From Cyanobacteriota bacterium (GTDB lineage: Bacteria; Cyanobacteriota; Cyanobacteriia; PCC-6307; Cyanobiaceae): 64,000 nt of DNA. The DNA lies in contig JAPLIB010000007.1 of assembly GCA_026389335.1 (NCBI GenBank), forward strand, positions 1 to 64,000, given 5' to 3'. Numbering within the stretch: position 1 is the stretch's first letter; every line of letters starts with the position of its first letter. Below the pieces are notes generated by a model. That model was not told the origin of the DNA. It did no database searches and was given only the letters and a program-made list of their open reading frames with translations. Below, piece by piece: positions 30,486-39,477 of the stretch. Both the position numbers and the translations under genes were made by a program.

Positions 30486-31409
30486 TTGCTGCATCCACCC
30501 GTGGCCGATTCCCCCCCAGCCACAGCCCTGTCCGGCGGCCCCAACGACCCCAAGGTCGCCGGAGCGGCCCCCTGGGCCCTGGGCCCCGACGCCTTGTCCA
30601 CCTCGGTGCCAGCGGCCGAGGACAGCCTGGTGATCGGCGGGCGCCGCTTCCGCAGTCGCCTGATGACGGGCACCGGCAAGTACCCCTCTCTGGCCGTGAT
30701 GCAGGCCAGCCTGCTAGCCAGTGCCTGCGAAATCGTCACCGTGGCCGTGCGGCGGGTGCAGAGCCAGGCGGCGGGCCATGGCGGCCTGATGGAGGCGATC
30801 GACTGGCAGCGCATCTGGATGCTTCCCAACACAGCCGGCTGCGCCACGGCGGAGGAGGCGATCCGGGTGGCCCGCCTGGGCCGCGAACTGGCCAAGCTGG
30901 CCGGCCAGGAAGACAACACCTTTGTGAAGCTGGAGGTGATTCCCGACAGCCGCCATCTGCTGCCGGATCCGATCGGCACCCTCGCAGCGGCGGAGCAACT
31001 GGTGAAGGAAGGCTTCACCGTGCTGCCGTACATCAATGCCGATCCCGTGCTCGCCAAGCGCCTGGAAGAGGTGGGCTGCGCCACGGTGATGCCCCTGGGC
31101 TCGCCGATCGGTTCGGGCCAGGGGATCCGCAATGCCGCCAACATCGCCCTGATCATTGAGCAGGCGCGCGTGCCGGTGGTGGTGGATGCCGGTCTGGGTG
31201 TGCCGAGCGAAGCGGCCCAGGCCATGGAGATGGGCGCCGATGCCCTGCTGATCAACAGTGCGATTGCCCTGGCGGGAGATCCCGCCGCCATGGCTGGCGC
31301 CATGGCCATGGCCACCGTGGCGGGCCGCTGCGCATTCCGGACCGGGCGTCTGCCGATCCGGGCCGACGCCAATGCCAGTTCGCCGACGCAGGGGCGCATC
31401 GGCCCCTGA
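30486..31409 (+). CDS. thiG: Thiazole synthase
   Basis: ThiG forms the thiazole phosphate of thiamine from deoxyxylulose phosphate, dehydroglycine and ThiS-thiocarboxylate. The TIM barrel has [43 protein letters not shown], the Schiff-base lysine in [38 protein letters not shown]-like AT(V)[12 protein letters not shown] and [18 protein letters not shown]. The TTG start at 30486 gives a ~45-residue non-conserved leader (307 aa), so the true start may be further in. With thiL at 2 kb, two thiamine genes lie in the window but not together. Confidence 0.94.
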   Translation: MLHPPVADSPPATALSGGPNDPKVAGAAPWALGPDALSTSVPAAEDSLVIGGRRFRSRLMTGTGKYPSLAVMQASLLASACEIVTVAVRRVQSQAAGHGGLMEAIDWQRIWMLPNTAGCATAEEAIRVARLGRELAKLAGQEDNTFVKLEVIPDSRHLLPDPIGTLAAAEQLVKEGFTVLPYINADPVLAKRLEEVGCATVMPLGSPIGSGQGIRNAANIALIIEQARVPVVVDAGLGVPSEAAQAMEMGADALLINSAIALAGDPAAMAGAMAMATVAGRCAFRTGRLPIRADANASSPTQGRIGP

Positions 31410-31504
31410 GGTCTGACGCTCAGCCCCCATGTGACGAACCATGCCGGAGTGGGCAAGCCCTGCCAGGGGATCCATAACGTATTGCGACTCACTGGACTCC
31501 TCCC

Positions 31505-31669
31505 ATGCAGGTGACCGAAGAAGACGGCGGCAGGCTCAATGCCTTCGCCAAAGAGCCCCGCATGGTGTTGATCGAGGCGGGTGAAGGCCGCTCCCGCAAC
31601 CGCTTGCTGCTGATCGGCGGCCTGGTGTTGGTGCTGGTGCTGCTGGCTGTGGCAGCGGCCATCAGCTGA
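31505..31669 (+). CDS. Psb35/Hlip-like small membrane protein, 54 aa
   Basis: A 54-residue protein with an N-terminal motif GGRLNAFAKEPRM, which resembles the RLNNFAIEP motif of high-light-inducible proteins and the N-terminus of the photosystem II assembly factor Psb35. It ends in one membrane helix (LLLIGGLVLVLVLLAVAAAI). It lacks the chlorophyll-binding ExxNxR helix of true Hlips. A role in photosystem II assembly is inferred from similarity only. It lies between thiG and sqdB on the same strand. Confidence 0.65.
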   Translation: MQVTEEDGGRLNAFAKEPRMVLIEAGEGRSRNRLLLIGGLVLVLVLLAVAAAIS

Positions 31670-31751
31670 ATCAGCGCCTCGCCTCCGGGGCCCGGCCAAA
31701 GGCCTGTAGTAGCTTGACGCGGCTGGGCAACTGCTCGTTCAGGAGACTGGG

Positions 31752-32948
31752 GTGAAGGTTCTCGTTCTCGGCGGTGACGGGTTCTGTGGTTGGCCCTGTG
31801 CGGTGAACCTGGCCGATGCTGGCCACGATGTTGTCATCGTCGACAACCTCAGTCGGCGCAAGATCGACATCGACCTCGGGGTGGAGTCGCTCACCCCGAT
31901 CGCGACCATGCAGGAGCGACTGCGGGCCTGGGAGCAGGTGGGAAGCCGAGCGATGCGGTTCGTGCTGCTCGACATCGCCCAGGAGTACGACCGCCTGCTG
32001 GAGCTGCTGCGCAGCGAGCGGCCCGATTCAGTGGTGCATTTCGCCGAACAGCGCGCAGCCCCCTATTCGATGAAGAGCAGCGCCACCAAGCGCTACACCG
32101 TCGACAACAACGTCAACGGCACCCACAACCTGTTGGCGGCCATAGTTGAGAGCGGCCTGGACGTGCACATCGTGCACCTCGGCACCATGGGCGTCTACGG
32201 CTACGGCTCCCACCGCGGAGCCACGATTCCTGAGGGTTATCTCACCGTTGAGGTGCCCCAGCCGGATGGCAGCCGCTTCGCCGAGAAGATCCTCCATCCC
32301 ACGGATCCCGGCAGCGTCTACCACATGACCAAGACGCTCGATCAGTTGTTGTTCTTCTACTACAACAAGAACGACGCCATTCGGGTCACCGATCTGCACC
32401 AGGGCATCGTCTGGGGCACCAACACCGCCCTCACCGAGAAGGATCCCCGTCTCACCAATCGTTTCGATTACGACGGCGACTACGGCACCGTGCTCAATCG
32501 CTTCCTGATGCAGGCGGCCATCGGCTATCCCCTCACCGTGCATGGCACCGGCGGCCAGACCCGGGCCTTCATTCACATCCGCGATTCGGTGCGCTGCGTG
32601 CAGCTCGCCCTGGAACATCCCCCCAGTCACGGTGAGAAGGTGAAGATCTTCAACCAGATGACCGAAAGCCATCAGGTGGGCGAACTGGCCCGCAAGGTGG
32701 CGGCCCTCACCGAGGCCGAGATCAACTACCTGCCCAACCCGCGCAAGGAAGCGATCGAAAACGACCTGATCGTCGACAATCGTTGCTTCATTGAGTTGGG
32801 CCTGCGGCCCACCACCCTCGATGACGGCCTGCTGGCCGAGGTGGTGGATGTGGCTCGGCGCTGGGCCGACCGCTGCGACCGCTCACGCATCCCCTGCATT
32901 TCCGCCTGGACCAGCCGTCAGGCCCAGGCGATTCAATCTCCAGTGTGA
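31752..32948 (+). CDS. sqdB: UDP-sulfoquinovose synthase
   Basis: An SDR enzyme (398 aa) that makes UDP-sulfoquinovose from UDP-glucose and sulfite for thylakoid sulfolipid. It has the NAD-binding motif VLVLGGDGFCGWPCAVNLA, the SqdB-specific DNLSRRKIDIDLGVESLTPI, HLGTMGVYGYG, the catalytic YHMTK, and HQGIVWGTNT. The last ~25 residues are variable. It is followed after 16 bp by sqdX, which uses its product, so the pair is an operon. GTG is the start at 31752. Confidence 0.97.
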   Translation: MKVLVLGGDGFCGWPCAVNLADAGHDVVIVDNLSRRKIDIDLGVESLTPIATMQERLRAWEQVGSRAMRFVLLDIAQEYDRLLELLRSERPDSVVHFAEQRAAPYSMKSSATKRYTVDNNVNGTHNLLAAIVESGLDVHIVHLGTMGVYGYGSHRGATIPEGYLTVEVPQPDGSRFAEKILHPTDPGSVYHMTKTLDQLLFFYYNKNDAIRVTDLHQGIVWGTNTALTEKDPRLTNRFDYDGDYGTVLNRFLMQAAIGYPLTVHGTGGQTRAFIHIRDSVRCVQLALEHPPSHGEKVKIFNQMTESHQVGELARKVAALTEAEINYLPNPRKEAIENDLIVDNRCFIELGLRPTTLDDGLLAEVVDVARRWADRCDRSRIPCISAWTSRQAQAIQSPV

Positions 32949-32964
32949 GCCGGGGTCTGCCCAC

Positions 32965-34101
32965 GTGAAGATCGCTTTTTTCACCGAAACCTTCCTGCCG
33001 AAGGTCGATGGCATCGTGACGCGACTCACCAAGACGGTGGAGCACCTCGTGGCCGCCGGCGATGAGGTGCTGATCTTTTGCCCGGAAGGGGCGCCGGCAA
33101 GCTATGGCGGCGCCAGGGTGGTGGGCGTGCCGGCGGTGCCGCTGCCCCTCTACCCGGAGCTGAAGCTGGCCCTGCCCCGACCAGCGGTGTCGGAGGCCCT
33201 GGAGAACTTCGCCCCCGACCTGGTGCACGTGGTGAATCCCGCCGTGCTGGGGCTGGGAGGCATCTGGCTGGCGAAGACCCGCGGCCTGCCCCTGGTGGCC
33301 AGCTACCACACCCACCTGCCCAAGTACCTCGAGCACTACGGCATGGGTATGCTCGAACCGCTGCTCTGGGAACTGCTCAAGGCTGCCCACAACCAGGCCC
33401 AGCTCAACCTCTGCACCTCCACCGCCATGGTCGAGGAGCTGGCCGCCAAGGGCATCCAGCACACAGCCCTCTGGCAGCGGGGTGTGGACACAGATCTGTT
33501 CCGACCGGAACTGAGTTCGGCGGCCATGCGGGAGCGGCTGCACGGCGGCCACAGCGACAGCGGCAACCTGCTCCTCTATATCGGCCGCTTGTCGGCGGAA
33601 AAACAGATCGAACGTATCCGGCCGGTGCTTGAGGCCATCCCCCAGGCGCGCCTGGCGTTGGTGGGCGACGGACCCTACCGGCAGCAGTTGGAAAAGACGT
33701 TCGAAGGCACCGCCACCACCTTCGTGGGCTATCTGAGCGGAGCGGATCTGGCCGCGGCCTATGCCAGCGGTGATGCCTTCCTGTTCCCCTCCAGTACCGA
33801 GACCCTCGGCCTGGTGTTGCTGGAGGCGATGGCGGCGGGTTGCCCGGTGGTGGGGGCCAACCGGGGGGGCATTCCCGACATCGTCAGTGACGGCGTGAAC
33901 GGCTGCCTCTACGACCCCGATCATCCCGCCAGTTTTGTGACGGCCGTGGATCGGCTGCTGGGCGATGCCACCACCCGCCGCTCCTTGCGCCTGGCCGCCC
34001 GCACCGAGGCCGAACGCTGGGGCTGGGCCGGCGCCACCGACCAACTGCGCCGCTACTACCGCCAGGTGCTCGGCCTGCGGGATCTGCAGCTTGCCAGCTG
34101 A
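32965..34101 (+). CDS. sqdX: Sulfoquinovosyltransferase
   Basis: A family GT4 transferase (378 aa) that moves sulfoquinovose from UDP-sulfoquinovose to diacylglycerol. KIAFFTETFLPKVDGIVTRL opens the protein. PLYPELKLALP, VASYHTHLPKYLEHYG, WQRGVDTDLFRPE, YIGRLSAEKQIERIRPVL and SSTETLGLVLLEAMAAGCPV (donor-binding E-x7-E) follow. The GTG at 32965 is right for the family; the frame is open further upstream but that would overlap sqdB. Confidence 0.96.
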   Translation: MKIAFFTETFLPKVDGIVTRLTKTVEHLVAAGDEVLIFCPEGAPASYGGARVVGVPAVPLPLYPELKLALPRPAVSEALENFAPDLVHVVNPAVLGLGGIWLAKTRGLPLVASYHTHLPKYLEHYGMGMLEPLLWELLKAAHNQAQLNLCTSTAMVEELAAKGIQHTALWQRGVDTDLFRPELSSAAMRERLHGGHSDSGNLLLYIGRLSAEKQIERIRPVLEAIPQARLALVGDGPYRQQLEKTFEGTATTFVGYLSGADLAAAYASGDAFLFPSSTETLGLVLLEAMAAGCPVVGANRGGIPDIVSDGVNGCLYDPDHPASFVTAVDRLLGDATTRRSLRLAARTEAERWGWAGATDQLRRYYRQVLGLRDLQLAS

Positions 34102-34147
34102 TCGGCCCTGGGGCGGTTCAGGCCCAGGGCCCGACCCGGGCTCAAGC

Positions 34148-35893
34148 TCACCGGCCGTGACCGCTGCGGAACCAGGTGCTCATCAGCGCCTTGACCATCG
34201 GCGCCGCCACCGTGCCGCCGAAGCCGCCGGAGTTCTCGCCGAAGGCCACGATCACCAGGTCTGGCCGACCCGCCGGGGCATAGCCACCGAACCAGACATG
34301 GTCCGGCCGGGGAGGGTCCTCGCCGGTGCCGGTCTTGCCGGCCACTGCCGGCAGTGTGGGATCGTCGAGGAGGCGCCCGGTGCCCTCGGTCACCACCATC
34401 CGCAATCCCTGCCGCAGCACCCGCAGCGTTTCCGGCTTGAGGGCGAGCCAGCGGCGGGGGGTTGCGTGCTCAACCAGATGGGGGGTCACCAAGGTGCCGC
34501 CATTGGCGACGGCGCCGTAAAGCCGGGCCATCTGGATCGGCGTCACGGTCACGGCGCCCTGGCCGATCGCCGAGGTGATGGTGTCCACCGGTGTCCAGGG
34601 CTCGTGCAGCACCGCTTGCTTCCAGGTCGGATCCCCCAGCAGCCCTTCGCTCTCCTCCTCCTTGAGTTCAATGCCGGTGTGCTGGCCGTAGCCGAGGCGC
34701 CGGGCCGCCTTGAACAACTGGTCGGGACCCACCTTCAGGCCCACCTGGTAATAAAAACTGTTGCTGCTCACCGCCAGGGCCTTCTGAAAGCCGATGGAAC
34801 CGAAGGCGCCGTGGTCGCCGTAGCACTGGCCGTAGTAACAGAACTGGGTCATCGTCGGCAACGTCGAGTTGGGGCCGAACTTGCCGGATTCGAGCCCGGC
34901 GATCGTGGTGACGATCTTGAACGTGCTGGCCGGCGGAAACCCCTGGAAGGCCCGGTTCAACATCGGCGCATCGGGTCGGTTGAGATCGTGCCACTGGGCC
35001 GTGGTGGGCCCCTCCGCGAAGATGTTCGGATCGAAGTTGGGCCGACTGGCCATCGCCCGGATGGCGCCGGTGCGGGGATCCATGGCCACGATCGCCCCCT
35101 TGGCGACGGAGTCCAGGGCCCGTTCCGCTGCCCGTTGCAGATCCAGGTCGATGGTGAGGCGCAGATCGCGACCGGCTTTGGCGGGCTTGTCACCCAGCAC
35201 CCGCTGCACCTGGCCCGCCGCATCCACCTCCAGTTGTTGGCCGCCCCATTCCCCCCGCAGGGTGGATTCGAAGACCTTTTCAAGGCCACTGCGGCCGATG
35301 CGATCACTGAGGCGATAGCCCTTGTCGCGCAGTCGCTGGTACTCCTCCTCGGAGATGCTGCTGGTGTAGCCCATCAGATGGGAAGCCAACCGCCCGCCCG
35401 GGTAAGAGCGCAGCACATCGGCGGCCACCTCGGCCCCGGTCAGCAGGCCAGCCTGCTCGCGGAAGCGCAACACCTGAACAGGTGTCAGCGGGCCCGCCAG
35501 ATGGATCCGGAAGGCGTCGGAGCGGCGCTGGCCTTGGCGCCACTGCAACTCCAGCTGGGCCGGCGGAATGGCCAGCAGCCGACTCAGCCGCTCCCTCAGG
35601 GCCGGCCATTGCCGCTTCTCCACCAGGCGGGGTTGGAGATAGAGCTGGTAGGTGAGTCGGTTGGTGGCCAGCACCCGGCCATGGCGATCAAGCAGTCGGC
35701 CCCGCACCGGATCGCGAGGAATCAGGCGAATGCGATTTTCATCGGCCATTGCCCGGTACTCAGGGCCGTGCAGCAACTGCAACCAGGCCAGGCGGGCGGC
35801 GATGGCGCCGGAGAACAGCAGCACCACCAGCAGCAGCAGCGCCGGTTGGGCACCCACACCGGTCTGGCGGGAGGACAGGCCGCCGTAGCCCAT
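34148..35893 (-). CDS. mrdA: Penicillin-binding protein 2
   Basis: A class B transpeptidase (581 aa) of the elongasome. One N-terminal membrane helix (ALLLLVVLLFSGAIAARLAW) is followed by the dimerisation domain (RLIPRDPVRGRLLDRHGRVL) and the transpeptidase domain. SxxK is in FQGFPPASTFKIVT, SxN in LAVSSNSFYYQVG and KTG in AVAGKTGTGEDP, so the catalytic set is complete. Its start lies 1 bp after the stop of the upstream 136-residue gene. Confidence 0.95.
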   Translation of the reverse strand: MGYGGLSSRQTGVGAQPALLLLVVLLFSGAIAARLAWLQLLHGPEYRAMADENRIRLIPRDPVRGRLLDRHGRVLATNRLTYQLYLQPRLVEKRQWPALRERLSRLLAIPPAQLELQWRQGQRRSDAFRIHLAGPLTPVQVLRFREQAGLLTGAEVAADVLRSYPGGRLASHLMGYTSSISEEEYQRLRDKGYRLSDRIGRSGLEKVFESTLRGEWGGQQLEVDAAGQVQRVLGDKPAKAGRDLRLTIDLDLQRAAERALDSVAKGAIVAMDPRTGAIRAMASRPNFDPNIFAEGPTTAQWHDLNRPDAPMLNRAFQGFPPASTFKIVTTIAGLESGKFGPNSTLPTMTQFCYYGQCYGDHGAFGSIGFQKALAVSSNSFYYQVGLKVGPDQLFKAARRLGYGQHTGIELKEEESEGLLGDPTWKQAVLHEPWTPVDTITSAIGQGAVTVTPIQMARLYGAVANGGTLVTPHLVEHATPRRWLALKPETLRVLRQGLRMVVTEGTGRLLDDPTLPAVAGKTGTGEDPPRPDHVWFGGYAPAGRPDLVIVAFGENSGGFGGTVAAPMVKALMSTWFRSGHGR

Positions 35894-35894
35894 G

Positions 35895-36305
35895 TCAACG
35901 GCGCGCGGCTGGTTCGGCGGCTCCCTCAGCGGCGATCAGGCGCTGCTCCAGCAAGCTGAGACGTGAGGCAATGCGGGAGAGGGCACTCTGGAGTTCGGCC
36001 GGATCGGTGCGCTCCAGCGGCTCGGCACGTTCCCGCGGCTCGCTGGGCTCCACATCACGCACCTCCACCTTCACCACCGGATTGCCGAGACCAGGCTGGA
36101 ACCGGTCCAGACCTTCCCGCACCTGGGAGGCGCCAGGCTCTCCCTCCTGACGCAACTGGCCGAGGGGATCGGCACTGCTGCCATCAAAGGCCGCCAGCAC
36201 TTCCCTGGGGCCGCCACGGCGGGCCCGATCCACCATCGCCATACCAACAGGAAGCACGTCCTGCATCAGCGTCAGCCGCAGAGCGTCCAGGGGATCGGCA
36301 GCCAT
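35895..36305 (-). CDS. Small protein of unknown function upstream of mrdA
   Basis: A 136-residue hydrophilic protein. The N-terminal part (ADPLDALRLTLMQDVLPVGM, VDRARRGGPREVLAAFDG) may be folded; the middle is charged and the C-terminus (AELQSALSRIASRLSLLEQR) is a probable coiled coil. No domain is recognised. It abuts mrdA, suggesting co-transcription with the cell-wall gene. Confidence 0.65.
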   Translation of the reverse strand: MAADPLDALRLTLMQDVLPVGMAMVDRARRGGPREVLAAFDGSSADPLGQLRQEGEPGASQVREGLDRFQPGLGNPVVKVEVRDVEPSEPRERAEPLERTDPAELQSALSRIASRLSLLEQRLIAAEGAAEPAARR

Positions 36306-36368
36306 GGCCAGGAACGTGGTAGCAGGATCCCGGCAGTCTGGCGTGCCGAGCCACGCGCAGGCACAGGT

Positions 36369-37019
36369 TCAGACGGCGGGTCGCTGAATGCCGGGATCGA
36401 TGATCACCTGACGGAAACAGCGCTGACTGCCGAACCACCAGCCCGCTGCGACGGCGATCACCAGCAGGGCCGAAAGCGGCAGCAGGGCCTGGCGGGTGGT
36501 GTCGAGCGAAAACCACTCCATCCAGCCCCGCAGCGCCCGATCGCGATCGAAGCGACGGCGCTCCCGCTGCTGCTCCTGCAGGCGGCGCTTCAGAGCCCGC
36601 TCAACCCAGCGCTCGAAGGCCTTCTTCTTGGTGACCGCCATCTTGCGCTCCACCTCCAGCAGATGGCCGGCGCTGAGCTCGGGATTGAAGGTGATGATCA
36701 GCTCCAGGCTCTTGAGAAACATCTCAACAGCACCGTCCTTGACGGCACGCTCCTCGGGCTCGATCAGCGCCCAGTCGAGCTCTGGATAAAAGCGCAGGCG
36801 GTTGGCCTCGATCTGTTCTTCGGGAAGCTGGCCGGGCTCCCGCAGCCAGCGATCGGTGTTGGCGTCAAAGCGGCGCCAGTAAAGGAAGGGGTTGAGGAAG
36901 ACGGTCTTGCCGGCCAGCACGATGCTGTCCTGCTGGAGGCGGCGCTGCAGCTGCACGTCCGGCTCGGCACCGCTGGTGCCGGAGGATGACGTACTGACGA
37001 CAGGTGGTACGGCAGTCAC
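36369..37019 (-). CDS. Membrane-anchored protein of unknown function, 216 aa
   Basis: A soluble N-terminal region (VFLNPFLYWRRFDANTDRWL, RFYPELDWALIEPEERAVKD, LELIITFNPELSAGHLLEVE) leads into a long, very basic helix (VERALKRRLQEQQRERRRFD) and ends with one membrane segment (ALLPLSALLVIAVAAGWWFG). A tail-anchored topology is likely. The conserved-looking aromatic motifs suggest a genuine cyanobacterial family, but no function is known. It is the first gene of the run leading to mrdA. Confidence 0.7.
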   Translation of the reverse strand: MTAVPPVVSTSSSGTSGAEPDVQLQRRLQQDSIVLAGKTVFLNPFLYWRRFDANTDRWLREPGQLPEEQIEANRLRFYPELDWALIEPEERAVKDGAVEMFLKSLELIITFNPELSAGHLLEVERKMAVTKKKAFERWVERALKRRLQEQQRERRRFDRDRALRGWMEWFSLDTTRQALLPLSALLVIAVAAGWWFGSQRCFRQVIIDPGIQRPAV

Positions 37020-37548
37020 GGGCCAGAGGATCGGTGTCCAATGGTATCGGCGGCAGCCTGCGTGAGCCAGCCCAGCCGACGACCGGCTGAAGCGGCACAG
37101 GGGCGCCAGACGCCGCGGCGGGGTTGCTCCAATCCCCTGAAGGCGCAGCCAGGTCCAAGCGCGCGCACGGACGGATCCCCGTGGGGCTGCGTCCTTGCAC
37201 CCTGAAGTCCCTCCAGCTTCCTCCCCTCAGGCAGCGGGGTTTCAGGCCGTTGAATCCCGTGGTGCTGATGGCCCCCATCCCCGCGAGCTTGACCCGGATG
37301 GACGGCCATCCAGCAGCGCACAATTCGCCCGATGGCACTATCCTACCCATGCAATTTGAGCAGCAGCTCTTGCGCCAGCCCCTGAGATCGGCCTGGCCTC
37401 AGGGGGGGCTTTCAGCGGGCTGGAAGTGCCGTCGACATCGCTATCCCGCAGTCAGCGCCATCCTGAAGTCAGTAGGGCGCCAGTGAGGCAGGAGCCGGAA
37501 AGCCCTGTAACGCCTTTGTTTGCTTCCCTGCAATGGTGAGGCCTTGGG
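37020..37548. other. Intergenic region upstream of the 216-aa gene and downstream of guaA
   Basis: No protein gene is supported in these 529 bp. The one structured element is the hairpin at 37377-37410 listed separately. Confidence 0.45.
37339..37413 (+). ncRNA. Candidate small RNA or terminator hairpin
   Basis: AGCCCCTGAG (37377-37386) can pair with CTCAGGGG...GCT (37398-37410) around an 11-nt loop, followed by TTT. A -10-like TATCCT lies at 37339-37344. Neither flanking gene is on this strand, so a short independent transcript ending at this hairpin is possible. The T-run is weak and no known RNA family was recognised. Confidence 0.25.
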
Positions 37549-39141
37549 CTACTCCCACTCGATCGTGCCGGGGGGCTTGCTGGTGATGTCGTACACGACC
37601 CGGTTGACACCACGCACCTCGTTGACAATGCGGTTGGAGATCAGCTCGAGCAGCTCGTAAGGCAGGCGCGACCAATCGGCGGTCATGCCGTCTTCCGAGG
37701 ACACACAACGCAGCACGATCGGATAGGCATAGGTGCGCTTGTCGCCCATCACCCCCACACTGCGCACGGGCAGCAGTACGGCGAAGGCCTGCCAGATGTC
37801 GTGATATAGGCCGGCGTTACGCACTTCCTCGCGCACGATCAGGTCGGCATCCCGCAGGATGTCGAGCTTGTCGTTGCTCACTTCCCCCAGAATGCGGATC
37901 GCCAGGCCGGGGCCCGGGAAGGGATGGCGGCCGACGATTTCCTCCGGCAGGCCCAGGTTGCGGCCCACCTTGCGCACTTCGTCCTTGAACAGCCGCCGCA
38001 AGGGTTCCACCAGCTTGAACTGCAGATCCTTGGGCAAACCACCAACGTTGTGATGGCTCTTGATCTTCACCGCCACCCGCTCACCGGTCTTGGGATCGAT
38101 GCCCGTGCCGGCGCTCTCGATCACATCGGGGTAAAGGGTGCCCTGGGCCAGGTAATCGAAGGGGCCAAGACGCTTGCTCTCCGTCTCAAACACCCGGATG
38201 AACTCAGCTCCGATGATCTTGCGTTTCTCCTCGGGATCGGAAATGCCGGCGAGCTGGGAGATGAAGCGCTCCCGCGCATTGATGTACTCCACATTGATAT
38301 GGAAGCGCTTGTCAAAGAAATCCACCAGGAACTCAGGTTCCCCTTTCCGCATGAAGCCCTGGTCGATGAACATGCAGGTGAGCTGATCGCCGATCGCCTG
38401 GTGCAGCAGGAAGGCCAGTGTGGACGAATCCACGCCACCGGAGAGGGCCAGCAGCACCCGCTTGTCACCCACCTGGGCACGCACGTCAGCAATCGCTTCA
38501 TCAATGAAGGTGGCCGTGGTCCAGTCGGGAGTACAGCCGCAGATGTGGTAGACGAAATTGCGGATCAGCGCCATACCGCAGCTGGAATGCACGACCTCCG
38601 GGTGAAACTGCACGCCATAAAAGCGCCGATCGTGGTTCGCCACGGCGGCTTCCGGGGTGTTGTCGGTGTGGGCCAGGCGCACGAATCCCGGCGGCAGCGC
38701 CTCCACGGAATCGCCATGGCTCATCCACATCGTCGAGCCGTCATCGACGTTGGTGAGCAGATCGGTGGGGTCGTCGACATACAGGGGCGCCTTGCCGTAT
38801 TCGGCTCGGCCAGCGGCGATCACCGAACCGCCCAGTTGCTGCACCATCAGCTGCATGCCGTAGCAGACTCCCAGAATCGGGATGCCCAGATCCCAGAGCG
38901 CCGGGTCGCACAGGGGCGCCGCCTCCTCATAGACCGAACTCGGCCCGCCGCTGAAGATGATTCCCCTGGGAGCCAGAGCCCGCAGCTCTTCAGCGCTGGT
39001 GGTGTAAGCCATCACCAGCGAGAACACCTCGGTTTCGCGCACGCGGCGGGCGATCAGTTCCGAATACTGGGAACCAAAATCCAGAATGACGATGGCAGGT
39101 TGGCGACCCGTGGCGGGGGCATCAGTCGTCGAAGGGGGCAT
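37549..39141 (-). CDS. guaA: GMP synthase (glutamine-hydrolysing)
   Basis: A 530-residue bifunctional enzyme that aminates XMP to GMP. The class I amidotransferase domain has [20 protein letters not shown], nucleophile cysteine in [15 protein letters not shown], and FHPEVVHSS. The synthetase domain has the PP-loop [17 protein letters not shown], and the dimerisation domain ends [11 protein letters not shown]. Complete. MITE copy 2 lies only 69 bp upstream of its start, between it and cbiD. Confidence 0.98.
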   Translation of the reverse strand: MPPSTTDAPATGRQPAIVILDFGSQYSELIARRVRETEVFSLVMAYTTSAEELRALAPRGIIFSGGPSSVYEEAAPLCDPALWDLGIPILGVCYGMQLMVQQLGGSVIAAGRAEYGKAPLYVDDPTDLLTNVDDGSTMWMSHGDSVEALPPGFVRLAHTDNTPEAAVANHDRRFYGVQFHPEVVHSSCGMALIRNFVYHICGCTPDWTTATFIDEAIADVRAQVGDKRVLLALSGGVDSSTLAFLLHQAIGDQLTCMFIDQGFMRKGEPEFLVDFFDKRFHINVEYINARERFISQLAGISDPEEKRKIIGAEFIRVFETESKRLGPFDYLAQGTLYPDVIESAGTGIDPKTGERVAVKIKSHHNVGGLPKDLQFKLVEPLRRLFKDEVRKVGRNLGLPEEIVGRHPFPGPGLAIRILGEVSNDKLDILRDADLIVREEVRNAGLYHDIWQAFAVLLPVRSVGVMGDKRTYAYPIVLRCVSSEDGMTADWSRLPYELLELISNRIVNEVRGVNRVVYDITSKPPGTIEWE

Positions 39142-39206
39142 CGGTAAGGTCGGTTCCGGTCTGAACGGCCCAAACGACCGTCAACCGCTGGCTGGCTGCC
39201 TGCACC

Positions 39207-39477
39207 CTAGGAGCCTGTTGCACATAGACCGTTCCGGACGAAAAGACCCGATTCGCTCCACGCCAACGTCAAATTCGGTCTCAGGCAGGTCTCGCCGGCT
39301 CCCTCACGTCAGGCCAGCCAAAAACCTGAGATCGATTGTGGTGCAACAACTAGTTTGAGCGAACCACCGACCCAAAATCAATTCGCATCTTTCTCAGTTC
39401 GATTCCGGATTGAATCTCCTCGGCGGCGGAAACGCCCCCACTTTCTGCTCGGAGATCTATGCGCAACACGCTCCTAG
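39207..39477. repeat. CTAG target-site duplication flanking MITE copy 2
   Basis: CTAG at 39207-39210 and CTAG at 39474-39477 directly flank the element ends GAGC... and ...GCTC. A four-base YTAR duplication is what IS5-group transposases produce. The right-hand CTAG contains the stop codon of cbiD (TAG on the minus strand, 39474-39476). Confidence 0.75.
39211..39473 (+). mobile_element. MITE-like element, copy 2 (263 bp)
   Basis: A non-coding element bounded by inverted ends: GAGCCTGTTGCACATAGA on the left and, read on the other strand from the right, GAGCGTGTTGCGCATAGA (16 of 18 identical). It is flanked by CTAG on both sides. Copy 1 lies inverted at 28832-29095. There is no transposase gene, so it would need one in trans, probably from an IS5-group element. 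It separates cbiD from guaA. Confidence 0.85.
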
